This document shows positions 37,695 through 46,434 of a stretch of DNA of 64,000 bases, one piece after another; the stretch's first letter is position 1, and each line of letters begins with the position of its first letter. This DNA comes from Streptomyces actuosus (GTDB lineage: Bacteria; Actinomycetota; Actinomycetes; Streptomycetales; Streptomycetaceae). A program made the translations under genes and the position numbers. Location: positions 496,001 through 560,000 of the forward strand of contig NZ_JAFFZS010000001.1 in the NCBI RefSeq assembly GCF_016921115.1, given 5' to 3'. The notes under the pieces are model-generated. The model did no database searches. It was not told the origin of the DNA and saw only the letters and a program-made list of their open reading frames with translations.

Positions 37695-38036
37695 TCACCA
37701 GTTCCGCGTGGCGATCAGCTCCTCCACGTCCGCGTCGGCGAAACCGTAGGCCTGTGCCACGGACCAGAACGCCTCGGCCAGCTCCTCCCGCGCGACCGTC
37801 TCGATCTCGCTGCCGGCCTCCTCGAAGGCGGTCTCCAGATCGTTGAACTCCTCTGTCGCGGCCCGGGTCAGGACGTACAGAGCGTCCACGTCGGCGGGCT
37901 GCTCCGCCTCGATCCGCTCGCACAGCCGCAACAGGATCGCGCGTCCCCGGTCCAGGACGTGGTCCGGGTAGTAGTCGTCCTCGTACAGGGCCTTCAGGAA
38001 CACGTGTCCGGTCACACGCGGGTTCTCGACGGGCAC
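37695..38036 (-). CDS. DUF5713-family protein
   Basis: The 113-residue acidic helical protein (FLKALYEDDYYPDHVLDRGR, DALYVLTRAATEEFNDLETA) matches the DUF5713 pattern seen in diverse bacteria. No function is known. GTG at 38036 follows GGAGG by six bases. It is divergent from the amidohydrolase gene and convergent with icd. No membrane segment or signal. Confidence 0.75.
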   Translation of the reverse strand: MPVENPRVTGHVFLKALYEDDYYPDHVLDRGRAILLRLCERIEAEQPADVDALYVLTRAATEEFNDLETAFEEAGSEIETVAREELAEAFWSVAQAYGFADADVEELIATRNW

Positions 38037-38123
38037 GGCAGGCCTCCCCCTCTGTCCACGGCGTCTCCGTGTGACACCGTGATCATGCACCAGGCCACCG
38101 ACAACGCCCTTGGGAGCCGCCCC

Positions 38124-38921
38124 ATGTCCCCTGCCGCCCCCTCCTTCGAGCTGCTGCCCGGGGCCGGAGGATCTCCGGTGCTGCTCCATGTCCCTCACTC
38201 GGCGCGGCGGATACCGGCGGCCGTGCGCACGGGCATCGTGCTCGACGACGCGGCGCTGGAGCGGGAGCTGGACCACATCACCGACGCACACACCGCCGAG
38301 ATCGCCGCCCGGGCCGCCGGCGCGGCCGGTCTGACGCCCTGGCGGTTCGTCAACCGGCTGTCCCGGCTGGTCGTCGACCCCGAGCGGTTCCCGGACCAGC
38401 GGGAGGAGATGCTCGCCGCCGGGATGGGTGCCGTGTACACGCGGACCACGCACGGGGAGGCGCTGCGGCCCGGGGACACCGATGGAGAGCCGCTGCTCGC
38501 CCGCTACTTCCGGCCCTACGCGCGGGCGATGACCGAGGCGGTGGCTGAGCGGCTGGCCGCCACCGGACGGGCCGTGATCATCGATGTGCACTCCTACCCC
38601 GCTCGCGCGCTGCCCTACGAGCTGCACGGTGACGGGCCGCGGCCCGCGGTGTGCCTGGGCACGGACGCCCGCCACACCCCGCCGGAGCTGCTCGCCGCGG
38701 CGCGGGAGGCGTTCGCCGGCTGCGGCGACGTCGGCCTCGACAGCCCGTTCGCCGGGGCCTACGTGCCGCTGCGCTTCCACGACACCGACCAGCGGGTGGG
38801 CGCGCTGATGGTGGAGATCCGCCGGGACACGTACATGACCGAGCCGGGCGGTCCGGCCGGCCCCGGACTCGACCGGCTCGCCGCCGCCCTGGGGCACCTG
38901 GTGGACGCGGCCTCCGGCTGA
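38124..38921 (+). CDS. N-formylglutamate amidohydrolase family protein
   Basis: The 265-residue protein carries the FGase-family motifs LLHVPHSARRIPAAVR, ELDHITDAHTAEIAARA, RLSRLVVDPERFPD and VIIDVHSYPARALPYELH, which supply the zinc ligands and substrate arginine. Family members hydrolyse N-formylglutamate or related amides. ATG at 38124 was preferred because GGGAG lies eight bases upstream; ATG at 38085 would add 13 residues. No histidine-degradation gene is adjacent, so the physiological substrate is open. Confidence 0.85.
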   Translation: MSPAAPSFELLPGAGGSPVLLHVPHSARRIPAAVRTGIVLDDAALERELDHITDAHTAEIAARAAGAAGLTPWRFVNRLSRLVVDPERFPDQREEMLAAGMGAVYTRTTHGEALRPGDTDGEPLLARYFRPYARAMTEAVAERLAATGRAVIIDVHSYPARALPYELHGDGPRPAVCLGTDARHTPPELLAAAREAFAGCGDVGLDSPFAGAYVPLRFHDTDQRVGALMVEIRRDTYMTEPGGPAGPGLDRLAAALGHLVDAASG

Positions 38922-39054
38922 CCCACCGGGCGCGGCGCCCACCGTGCCGCACCGGGCGGGGCGGGCGTCCGTCGACAAGTCACCGCGCCGCACCGTGGTG
39001 CGGCGGACGCCGCCGTGCTCCGGCGACCGAGCCGGGTGCCGCACCCGCTCCGGG

Positions 39055-39621
39055 TCAGGCGCGCAGCCACTCGGTGACGACCACCGCACCGCCGGTGCGC
39101 AGCCGCAGCGCGAACGGGCCGGCGGGTGGCGCGTCGGAGGCGAAACGGCCCATCGCGTCGGCGGTCAGGGCCGTGCCGACCTGCGGTCCGCCGAGGACCT
39201 CGATGCGGGCCTGCTGCGGTGGCAACAGCTGCCCCAGCAGCCCCTCGTCCGTCACCTCCACGTCGACGGTCAGTTCACCCGCGCGGAAGGTCAGCATGCG
39301 CGGGGTGTCGGCCTCCCCACGGACCGGGAGGGCGTCGACGAGGGAGTCGAAGGCCAGTTCCGCGATGCGGGCGTCGAGGTCGTACAGCGCGTAGGCGTCA
39401 ACGGCGAGTTCCCGCAGTGCGTCCGGCAGCGGGTCCAGGACGGCCGCGGCCCGGCGCAGCGCCTCCTCCACGCGCTCGCAGTCGAATGCCTCGCCTTCGA
39501 GGGCGCGGTCGGAGGCTGCCCGGTCGACGACATGCTCCACGGCGGCGTCCTCGCGGACGCCCTCGTCCCTGACGTCACGCTCGTCGCCGACGTCACCGTC
39601 GTGGTCGTTGATGGCGTTCAC
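39055..39621 (-). CDS. Partner protein of ECF sigma factor, conserved hypothetical
   Basis: The 188-residue acidic protein follows the sigma factor gene with a GTGA overlap, the usual layout for an anti-sigma factor or co-regulator. It has an N-terminal Asp/Glu/Arg-rich stretch, a helical section (ERVEEALRRAAAVLDPLPDA) and a beta-rich C-terminal half (MLTFRAGELTVDVEVTDEG, GPFALRLRTGGAVVVTEWLR) with no cysteines or membrane helix. It is therefore not a classical ZAS anti-sigma factor. The same pair is found near CHAT/subtilisin genes in streptomycetes as far as I know. Role inferred from position. Confidence 0.65.
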   Translation of the reverse strand: MNAINDHDGDVGDERDVRDEGVREDAAVEHVVDRAASDRALEGEAFDCERVEEALRRAAAVLDPLPDALRELAVDAYALYDLDARIAELAFDSLVDALPVRGEADTPRMLTFRAGELTVDVEVTDEGLLGQLLPPQQARIEVLGGPQVGTALTADAMGRFASDAPPAGPFALRLRTGGAVVVTEWLRA

Positions 39622-40193
39622 AGTGCTCCCCGTGCGTCGAGTCGGGCCCGCAGCCGGCGCAGGCACCGCTGGCGCAGCGGGCCGATGCTGCCGACGGCGA
39701 TGCCCAGGGCGGCGGACACCTCCTGGTAGCTGGGCGGCGGCGAGGCGATCAGCACCCGAAGCAACTGGCGGCAGCGATCGCCGAGTTCCTCGAACTCCTG
39801 CCACACGTACCGGATGCGTTCGCTCTCGGCGGCGGCCTCCTCGGCGTCCAGCAGTGACTGCTCGGGCGTGCCGTCCTCGCTCACCCGGTCCAGCAGTTGC
39901 GGATCGTCGGTCGGCACGAGCCGGCTGAGGCTCCGGATCACCTTCAGGGACTCGTGCCGCGCCGTGCTCGCCAGCCAGGATCCCGCCTTCTGCGGTTCCC
40001 GGATCCGGCCCAGGTGCTGCGCGAAGCGGAACCACACCGTCTGGTACACCTCGTGCGCGTCGGCGTCGGAGAGCCGGTGGGCACGCACCACGGACCACAC
40101 GAGCGGGCTGAGCCCCTCCACCAGCGCCTTCCAGGCCGCGCCGTCACCGTCGACGGCGGACCGGACGAGCGCGCCGACATCTGCACGTTCCAC
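39618..40193 (-). CDS. ECF-type RNA polymerase sigma factor
   Basis: The 191-residue protein contains sigma region 2 (GLSPLVWSVVRAHRLSDADA, then VYQTVWFRFAQHLGRIREPQ) and region 4 (LGDRCRQLLRVLIASPPPSY, then QEVSAALGIAVGSIGPLRQR). Regions 1 and 3 are absent, as expected for ECF sigmas. GTG at 40193 follows GGTGGGA. Its stop overlaps the start of the acidic partner gene. A terminator-like hairpin separates it from the upstream protease gene on the same strand, so it has its own promoter inside that 60-base region or is read through. It likely directs the genes of the protease island. Confidence 0.88.
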   Translation of the reverse strand: MERADVGALVRSAVDGDGAAWKALVEGLSPLVWSVVRAHRLSDADAHEVYQTVWFRFAQHLGRIREPQKAGSWLASTARHESLKVIRSLSRLVPTDDPQLLDRVSEDGTPEQSLLDAEEAAAESERIRYVWQEFEELGDRCRQLLRVLIASPPPSYQEVSAALGIAVGSIGPLRQRCLRRLRARLDARGAL

Positions 40194-40203
40194 GGCAGTC
40201 CCA

Positions 40204-40245
40204 CCCCTCGTGTACGGCAAGTCATCGTACGCCGTGCACGAGGGG
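40204..40245 (-). terminator. Terminator hairpin between subtilisin-like gene and sigma gene
   Basis: Arms 40204-40218 and 40231-40245 pair over 15 bases with one G.T wobble, enclosing a 12-base loop. It follows the stop of the leftward peptidase gene by 11 bases. It also covers the region where the sigma factor promoter would lie, so it may act as an attenuator. Confidence 0.75.
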
Positions 40246-40255
40246 GCCCCGGCCC

Positions 40256-41686
40256 TCACGCGGAGAGAGCGGGCTGCCCGACGGACACCGGGCGCCACGT
40301 GGCCGGCCGCAGCGCCGCCACGTGCGTCCCGCGGACCTCGGCGAACCCGGTGTTCTCGGCCAGCAGCCGACGCCGTGCCGCCCGGGGGTCGGACTCCTTG
40401 TGCTCACTCATACGGGCGGCGACCAGACCGGCGGCCAGCGGGGTGGCGAAAGAGGTGCCGCTCCAGCGCGCGAGCCCCTCGAACATCACCTGGTCCGGTT
40501 TGACGGTGGTGCCGTCGTCGCTCAACACGCCCGTGTGGCGCGGCGACCGGCAGGTGCAGGTGTAGTCGAAGCCGTACCGGCACGTCTCGTAGGTCGAGTG
40601 CTGGTAGATGTACGGCACCGGCGACTCGAATCCGGTGAGGGCGCCGGTGAGACGCTCGCCGGGGGCGTAGACCTTCACCCAGGGACCGTGGTTGGAGAAG
40701 CAGGCGCCGAACTCGCCGTCGCCGCGCAGCGCGCCGACCGAGAGGACCACGTCCTCGAAGCCGGGCAGGTCCGCGTAGGCGGCGGGCCAGAAGGGGGTGG
40801 CACTGGCGTTGTTGCCGGCCGCGGCGACCAGCAGGGTGCGCTGCTCCCGCAGTTCCCGCATGAAGGCCTCGACGCCGAGCAGGCCGTCGGTGCGACCGTT
40901 GGAGGTGCCGGCCGACAGGCTGATGATGTCGGGCCAGCCCTGCCGGTCGACGGCGGCGAACAGGGCGTCGCCGAAGTCGGATTCGAGGATCGTGCCGGCG
41001 TCGTCGAGCGTGTTGCGGACGGCGATGTCGGTGGCGGGCGCGACGGCCGCGACGAGCCCCGCGATGAACGTGCCGTGGCCGACGTACTGGTGCAGCACTC
41101 CCCGCCCGTCGGTCTCCTCCGTCTGCGGGTCGCCCTGGGTGCGGGCGAGCGGTGGATAGGAGCGGTAGTCGTGCATGAGCCCGGTGTCGACGACCAGGAC
41201 GGAGACGGCGGCCTCGACGGCGCCGGGCGCCGAGGCGGGTGCCGGGTCGGCGCCGCCGGTGAGCGGGGCGGGCACGGGCTCGTCGCCGGGGCAGGCGTTC
41301 ACCGCGATCGACACCACGTGGTTGCGGCTGATCAGAAGGCGGCCCGCGCGCCCCTCCGCCTCGCGCAGCGCGCGCAGCGCGCCCGCCACGGCCGGGTCGC
41401 CGCGTCCGTCACCCCGGCCCGGGTCGCCGACCCGGATGCGGGTGATGCCGGAGCGGTTGCTCTCCGGGCTCTCCCGCCGCACGTGGTCGGCGACGAGTCC
41501 CGGTGCTCCGGCGAAGTGACCGCGCACCGTGTCCTCGACGAGACGGGCCTCCTCTCCGTCCCGGGCGAGCACGACGCCCTTCTCGTAGATGAACTCGGCG
41601 GAGTCGTCCGGCCCCATCGCCAGGGGGACGTCGGGCAGCGAGCGCCGGATGGTGTCGAACTGCTCGCGGAATCGCTGGGGTGCCAT
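40256..41686 (-). CDS. S8 (subtilisin-like) serine peptidase, cytoplasmic, no signal peptide
   Basis: The 476-residue protein has the full subtilase catalytic set: Asp167 in VLVVDTGLM, His204 in YVGHGTFIAGLVA, oxyanion Asn292 in AAAGNNASATP and Ser412 in RWSGTSFATPLAAG. An N-terminal extension of about 150 residues lacks a signal peptide or lipobox, so the enzyme is predicted to act inside the cell. A Cys-rich insertion (ETCRYGFDYTCTCR, about 367-380) is unusual. ATG at 41686 has GGAGGA upstream. It is divergent from the TPR-CHAT protease and upstream of an ECF sigma pair. Targets unknown. Confidence 0.88.
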   Translation of the reverse strand: MAPQRFREQFDTIRRSLPDVPLAMGPDDSAEFIYEKGVVLARDGEEARLVEDTVRGHFAGAPGLVADHVRRESPESNRSGITRIRVGDPGRGDGRGDPAVAGALRALREAEGRAGRLLISRNHVVSIAVNACPGDEPVPAPLTGGADPAPASAPGAVEAAVSVLVVDTGLMHDYRSYPPLARTQGDPQTEETDGRGVLHQYVGHGTFIAGLVAAVAPATDIAVRNTLDDAGTILESDFGDALFAAVDRQGWPDIISLSAGTSNGRTDGLLGVEAFMRELREQRTLLVAAAGNNASATPFWPAAYADLPGFEDVVLSVGALRGDGEFGACFSNHGPWVKVYAPGERLTGALTGFESPVPYIYQHSTYETCRYGFDYTCTCRSPRHTGVLSDDGTTVKPDQVMFEGLARWSGTSFATPLAAGLVAARMSEHKESDPRAARRRLLAENTGFAEVRGTHVAALRPATWRPVSVGQPALSA

Positions 41687-41736
41687 GGCGTGTCCTCCCA
41701 CAGGTGCGGTGGTCGTCAGTCTGAGCCGCCCCGCGA

Positions 41737-41749
41737 CTGTTTGATACAG
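41737..41749. promoter_or_regulatory. CTGT-N5-ACAG dyad upstream of S8 peptidase and CHAT genes
   Basis: This dyad contains TGATACAG followed by CGAC. The same TGATACAG with GGCGAC occurs at 46368-46381 before the AAA/LuxR gene. On the minus strand both read GTCGC(CC)TGTATCA. A shared operator or promoter element is likely. Confidence 0.45.
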
Positions 41750-41796
41750 CGACGATCCTGTGTGCCGCACCGGCGCGGACCACTACCATCCGTGGG

Positions 41797-44400
41797 GTGA
41801 CAGCGGGCAACGACGCGGTTCTCGAACTGCTGCCGATGGTGTTCGCCGCCCCGGGCGAGGCGCTGGCGCGGGCGGAGGCACTGCTGGCCGACGACCCCGC
41901 GCCGCTGCCCGCGTCCGTCGCCCACCAGGTGATCGGCATCTGGCAACGGGACTGGGGGGACCTGCGCCTGGCCCTGCGTCACCTGCGGCGCGCCCGCGAC
42001 CTCGCCGCGCGCGCGGACTCCGCCGAGCGGGAGGGGGACGTGCTCGGCACACTCGGGGTGGCGCTGGTGCACGCCGGGCGCACCCGGCAGGGCCTGGCCG
42101 CGTTCGAGCGAGGGGTCGTACGCACCACGGGCCACACCCGCGCGCGCGTGCTGTACCGGCGGGCCTACGCCTGGTGGGTGCTGGGGCACCATCGCGAGGC
42201 ACTGGAGGACGTACGCCGGGCGATACCGGTACTGCGGCAGGAGAACGACGTCATCTGGACCGCGCGGGCGCTGACCCTGCGCGCCACCGTGCACCTGGCG
42301 GTCGGCGCGGTGGACCGGGCGGACGCCGACTTCACCGCGGCGGAGACGCTGTGGGACACCACGGGCCAGGAGCACGACAAGGCGGACGCGGTGGAGAGCC
42401 GGGGTCTGGCCGCGTTCCGCTCCGGTGACGTGCCGGCGGCGCTGCGGCTGCTGGACGAGGCCGAGCAGCGCTATGCCCGGCTGGGCACACCGACGTTCAT
42501 GCTGAACATCCGGCGCTGCGAGGTCCTGATGGCGGCCGGGCTCGCCCCCGAGGCACTGGCCGAGGCCGACGCGGCGATCAAGGTGCTGGACGGGATCGGC
42601 GGCCAGTCCACCCGCAAGGCGGAGCTGCTGTTGACGGCCGCCCGTGCGGCCCGGCGGGCCGGTGACCCGCACACGGCGATCGCCCGGGCCGCCGTCGCCG
42701 TGCGGCTGTTCGCCGCCCAGCGGCGCTCCTGGTGGGAGACCCACGCGCAGCTCGTCCTCATCGAGGCGCGGCACGCCGCGGGGCGCGGTTCGGGGCGCCT
42801 GGTCGCGGACGCGGCGGCCGTCGCCGGGAAACTGGCCTCGTCCGGGGCTCCGGTGGCACCGGAGGCCTCGCTGCTGGCCGGGCGGATCGCCCTCTCCCTG
42901 GGCTGGACGGCGGATGCGGAGCGGCATCTGGCGCAGGCGGCCCGCAGCCGCCGCAGCGGGCCTCCGCTGGCCCGTCTGACGGGCTGGGCGGCCCAGGCCC
43001 TGCGGGCGCAGGCGGCCGGGTCGGGCCGGGGCGTGCTGCAGGCCTGCCGGCACGGGCTCGACGTCCTCGACGACCACCGGATGACGCTGGGGGCCTCGGA
43101 ACTGCGGGCCCGTGCCACGGAGCAGGGTGCCGAACTGGCGGCGCTCGCGCAGCGGGCCAGCCTGGCGCACGGCGGGCCCCGGCGGCTGCTGGAGTGGAGC
43201 GAGCGCTGGCGGGCGACCGCGCTGTCCGCGCCGCCCACCCGCCCCCCAGACGACCAGCGGCTGCTGGGTGAACTGACCGCGTTCCGGGAGATCGCCGCGC
43301 GTGCGGAGGAGGCCCGCGCCGAGGGCCGTCCGGTTCCGGCCCTGGAGCGTGAACAGCGGCGCCTGGAGCGGGAGATCCGCTCCCGCACGCTGCACCTGCG
43401 CGGAGAGGTGCCGGGCGGCGGGGACCGGTTCGACACGGCCCGGCTGCTGGACCGGCTCGGGACCACCCGGCTGGTGGATCTCGCCGTGGTGGACGGCCGG
43501 GTGCACGTGCTGCTGTGCGGACAGGGCCGGGTGCGGCGCTTCACAGCCGGGTCCGTCGCGGAGGCGGAGGCCGAGGCGGAGCATGTGCAGGCCGGGCTGC
43601 GCCGGCTCGCCCACCCGGGCGCGGAGGCGAGGCTTCCGGTGATGGAGGCGGCGGGGCGCCGACTGGAGGAGCTGCTGCTCGGCGGGGCCGCCGCGCACCT
43701 GGGCGGCGGCCCGGTCGTGGTGGTGCCGCCCGGTCGGCTGCACCGGGTGCCCTGGGCACTGCTGCCGTCGCTGCGGGAGCGGGTGGTGAGCGTGTCGCCG
43801 TCGGCGAGCAGTTGGCTGCGTGCCCGTGGGACCGCGCCACCCCCGGTCGGCCGGCAGGTCCTGGTGCGCGGACCGGGCCTGGCGACCGGAGGCGCGGAGG
43901 TGCCCGAACTCGCCGACCGCTACGGCACCCCTACGGTTCTGGAGGACGACGGCGCGCGCGTGCCGCGGGTGCTGGGGGAGCTGGACGGGGCGGCCCTCGC
44001 GCACATCGCCGCGCACGGCACCTTCCGCAACGACAGTCCCCTGTTCTCCTCGTTGCGGATGGCCGACGGGCCGCTCATCGTCCATGACTTCGAGCGTCTG
44101 GCCCGCAGCCCGTACCGGCTGATCCTGTCCTGCTGCGACACCGCCCGTTTCGCCTCCGTCGGCGCCGACGAGCTCCTCGGCCTCGTCACCGCCCTGCTGC
44201 CGCTGGGCACAGCGGGCGTGGTGGCCGCCAGCGCGCCGGTCAACGACGCCGCCGTGGTTCCGCTGATGCTCGCCCTGCACAAGGGCCTCGACGCCGGTCT
44301 GTCCCTGGCGGAGGCCCTGCGCGACGCCCGCGCCGCCCTCCCGGACGACGCGGTGCACCGGGCCACGGGGTGGGCGTTCACGGCCTTCGGGGCGGCCTGA
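41797..44400 (+). CDS. TPR-CHAT caspase-like protease
   Basis: The 867-residue protein has an N-terminal array of TPR-like helical repeats (about 20-420: for example RLALRHLRRARDLAARADSA, LAAFRSGDVPAALRLLDEAE). A helical linker leads to a C-terminal CHAT domain (about 560-867). The catalytic His740 is in AHIAAHGTFRNDSPLFSS and the catalytic Cys780 in ILSCCDTARFASVGADELLG. CHAT proteases are clan CD relatives of caspases; in Craspase and bacterial gasdermin systems they cleave partner proteins after activation. GTG at 41797 lies just behind a TACCAT -10-like element and may be leaderless. It faces a subtilase divergently. Target unknown. Confidence 0.9.
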   Translation: MTAGNDAVLELLPMVFAAPGEALARAEALLADDPAPLPASVAHQVIGIWQRDWGDLRLALRHLRRARDLAARADSAEREGDVLGTLGVALVHAGRTRQGLAAFERGVVRTTGHTRARVLYRRAYAWWVLGHHREALEDVRRAIPVLRQENDVIWTARALTLRATVHLAVGAVDRADADFTAAETLWDTTGQEHDKADAVESRGLAAFRSGDVPAALRLLDEAEQRYARLGTPTFMLNIRRCEVLMAAGLAPEALAEADAAIKVLDGIGGQSTRKAELLLTAARAARRAGDPHTAIARAAVAVRLFAAQRRSWWETHAQLVLIEARHAAGRGSGRLVADAAAVAGKLASSGAPVAPEASLLAGRIALSLGWTADAERHLAQAARSRRSGPPLARLTGWAAQALRAQAAGSGRGVLQACRHGLDVLDDHRMTLGASELRARATEQGAELAALAQRASLAHGGPRRLLEWSERWRATALSAPPTRPPDDQRLLGELTAFREIAARAEEARAEGRPVPALEREQRRLEREIRSRTLHLRGEVPGGGDRFDTARLLDRLGTTRLVDLAVVDGRVHVLLCGQGRVRRFTAGSVAEAEAEAEHVQAGLRRLAHPGAEARLPVMEAAGRRLEELLLGGAAAHLGGGPVVVVPPGRLHRVPWALLPSLRERVVSVSPSASSWLRARGTAPPPVGRQVLVRGPGLATGGAEVPELADRYGTPTVLEDDGARVPRVLGELDGAALAHIAAHGTFRNDSPLFSSLRMADGPLIVHDFERLARSPYRLILSCCDTARFASVGADELLGLVTALLPLGTAGVVAASAPVNDAAVVPLMLALHKGLDAGLSLAEALRDARAALPDDAVHRATGWAFTAFGAA

Positions 44401-44504
44401 CCGCCGAGTGTCGGCCGGGTGCCTGCGACCGCCGGGGCGGCGTTCCGCGGCGGGTGCGGGGGCGGTGACGCCTCCCTCGACACCGCGGCGCGGCAGGAGG
44501 GCGG

Positions 44505-46364
44505 TCACGCCGGGCGGCCGACCGGTGGACCGAGCAGCCGCGGCAGAGCGCTGCGGTCGCCGCCGCCGAGGCGGGTGTAGGCGCTGTGGAGGTGGTTGCC
44601 GACGGTGCGGACGGACAGGGTGAGGCGCTCGGCGATCTGACGGTTGCTCAGGCCGTCCGCCGCGAGGGTGACGATCTGCCGTTGCCGGGCGGTGAGTTCG
44701 CCGAGGACCAGCGCCGACAGAGCGGGCGTGCGGGGGGCCTGGCAGCGGCCGGCCAGGGCGACGGCCCGGGTGCGTGCGGTGCGGGCTGCGCTCGGATCGC
44801 GGTGCACGCCCGCGGCCTGGGCGTGGGCCTCGGCGGCGAAGAGCAGGAATCCCCGGTCGCGCAGTGCCTCGGCGGCCCGGTCCAGGGCGGGCCCGTCGCC
44901 GCGGGCGAGCGCGTCGGCGTGCGCGGCGAAGACGCTGTCCGGCCGGAGCCCCGCCGCGCGCTCGGGGGCCCCGAGGCGTACGGCGTCGTAGGCGGCCTCG
45001 TCGCCGGTCGCGGCGAGGGCGGCGTCGAGGTCCCCGCGGGCGACCGCGGCCCACACCGCGACCGGGCCCCCGGCGTCTCCGGTCCGGCCGCAGGCCGCGA
45101 GGCCGCCCTTTCCTGCCGTTGCCGGGGGCTTGCCCGACTGCGCCGATGCCAGGGCCAGTTCGATTCGGCAGGCGGGGTCCTCCGGCGCCCGGCGGGCCCA
45201 GGACGCGGCGTCGCCCAGGTCGCCGCGCAGGCGGGCCAAGCGGGCGCGTACGGCCGCGTACGCGGGGGGCACGGGCAGGTCCTCTGCCAGGAGCCACTCC
45301 CCCGCCGGGGTCGGCAGTTCGCGTACGTCGTCCTCGTCGATCCGGTGGGCGAGTGCGGCCGTCTCGGCCTTGAGGGCGAGTTCCCGCTCCTCGGGGCCGG
45401 GGTCCAGGCGGCGGGCCCGCAGCCGGCCGGCGGTGGCACGCAGCACCGGACCGTGCAGGGCGTGGGCGAGGCGGACGGCACCGGCGGCGTCCACGTCGAT
45501 CAGGCCGTCGGCCTCCAGGCACTCCAGAGTCCGCAGGTCGAACAGGTCGACGTCCAGCGGGGCCGGTTCGGCGAAGGCGAGGCGATCCAGTGTCTCGCGC
45601 TCGCCGGGGTGGGCGCGGTCGAGCTGCGGGTCCGTCCGTTCGCGGACGGCCGCCGTCACCGGCAGGGGTCCGCGCCAGGCATACGTGCCGCTGTCCGGCT
45701 CCGGGACGAGCCGCCCGCTGCCGCGCACCGCGTCCAGCAGGTCGCGCAGCAGCCGCAGGTCACCGTGTGCGAGCCGGTGCAGGCGGTGGATCGTGAGCGG
45801 TTCCGGGGCGGTGTCCAGGCTGCCGAGCAGCCGGGCGGTCTGCTGCCTGCCCAGCGGCTCCAGGGACAGGCGCGGCAGGAGCTGCCCGCTCCACAGCCGG
45901 CGGATCGCGTCGGGCGCGGGGGTGCCGACGGTGGCGACCACCAGCAGCCGGGTGCGGCCGTGTACGGCGAGGTGGTGGACCAGGGCGGCCGAGTCGTCGT
46001 CGAGGAGATGGGCGTCGTCGACCAGCAGCAGCCGGGTGCCGGACAGGCGCCGCAGCGCCTCGTGCAGGGAGACGGTGCCGGGCAGCAGATGGGCGAAGGC
46101 GGCGTACGGCGTCCACGGGGTCGCGGGGGTCCCGGTCACCTCGACGCAGGCGGTGCCGCGGACGGCCTCAGCGGCCAGGCGGGTCTTCCCGCAGCCCGCC
46201 GGGCCGGTGACCACCAGCCCGGAACGGCCGGCGGCCAGGCACCGGCGGGCGAGCTCCAGTTCCTCGTCCCGGCCGGTGAACGGCCAAGGCGTGTCGGGGA
46301 CGTGCGGGTGGTCGGGGGGCGTCGGAGGCGCAGTCGTCACAGTGTCAGGAGCTCCGGTACTCAT
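44505..46364 (-). CDS. LuxR-family regulator with N-terminal AAA ATPase domain
   Basis: The 619-residue protein begins with an ATPase domain: Walker A VVTGPAGCGKTRLAAEAV (54-61 core), Walker B RLLLVDDAHLLDDDSAALV. A long helical region follows, and a C-terminal LuxR-type HTH (about 555-610: LTARQRQIVTLAADGLSNRQ, then IAERLTLSVRTVGNHLHSAY). It is shorter than typical LAL regulators (about 900 residues) but has the same plan. The start ATG at 46364 overlaps a CCCTG-ATA-CAGGG dyad, so it may be leaderless and autoregulated. It is convergent with the CHAT gene and divergent from the metzincin. Confidence 0.87.
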   Translation of the reverse strand: MSTGAPDTVTTAPPTPPDHPHVPDTPWPFTGRDEELELARRCLAAGRSGLVVTGPAGCGKTRLAAEAVRGTACVEVTGTPATPWTPYAAFAHLLPGTVSLHEALRRLSGTRLLLVDDAHLLDDDSAALVHHLAVHGRTRLLVVATVGTPAPDAIRRLWSGQLLPRLSLEPLGRQQTARLLGSLDTAPEPLTIHRLHRLAHGDLRLLRDLLDAVRGSGRLVPEPDSGTYAWRGPLPVTAAVRERTDPQLDRAHPGERETLDRLAFAEPAPLDVDLFDLRTLECLEADGLIDVDAAGAVRLAHALHGPVLRATAGRLRARRLDPGPEERELALKAETAALAHRIDEDDVRELPTPAGEWLLAEDLPVPPAYAAVRARLARLRGDLGDAASWARRAPEDPACRIELALASAQSGKPPATAGKGGLAACGRTGDAGGPVAVWAAVARGDLDAALAATGDEAAYDAVRLGAPERAAGLRPDSVFAAHADALARGDGPALDRAAEALRDRGFLLFAAEAHAQAAGVHRDPSAARTARTRAVALAGRCQAPRTPALSALVLGELTARQRQIVTLAADGLSNRQIAERLTLSVRTVGNHLHSAYTRLGGGDRSALPRLLGPPVGRPA

Positions 46365-46377
46365 CCCTGATACAGGG
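46365..46377. promoter_or_regulatory. CCCTG-N3-CAGGG dyad at the start of the LuxR gene
   Basis: The dyad abuts the start codon of the regulator and contains TGATACAG, the same core as the site at 41742-41749 upstream of the S8/CHAT pair. It is a candidate operator for the regulator itself. Confidence 0.45.
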
Positions 46378-46382
46378 CGACT

Positions 46383-46400
46383 TGAGTAGACCTCGACTCA
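46383..46400. promoter_or_regulatory. TGAGT-N8-ACTCA inverted repeat in LuxR/metzincin divergent gap
   Basis: A second dyad within the 70-base divergent gap, closer to the metzincin gene. It may be a separate operator, or a half of a larger site with the neighbouring CCCTG/CAGGG dyad. Confidence 0.4.
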
Positions 46401-46434
46401 GGCCCCCGGTCGCCCGCCACGGCAGCCTGGGCGC

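Noticed and set aside
41716..45522. Open frame of about 1,270 codons on the minus strand across the CHAT gene and the LuxR gene end
   Set aside because: Its product is low-complexity Arg/Pro/Gly. The CHAT protein on the plus strand and the LuxR protein in another frame are both supported by motifs.
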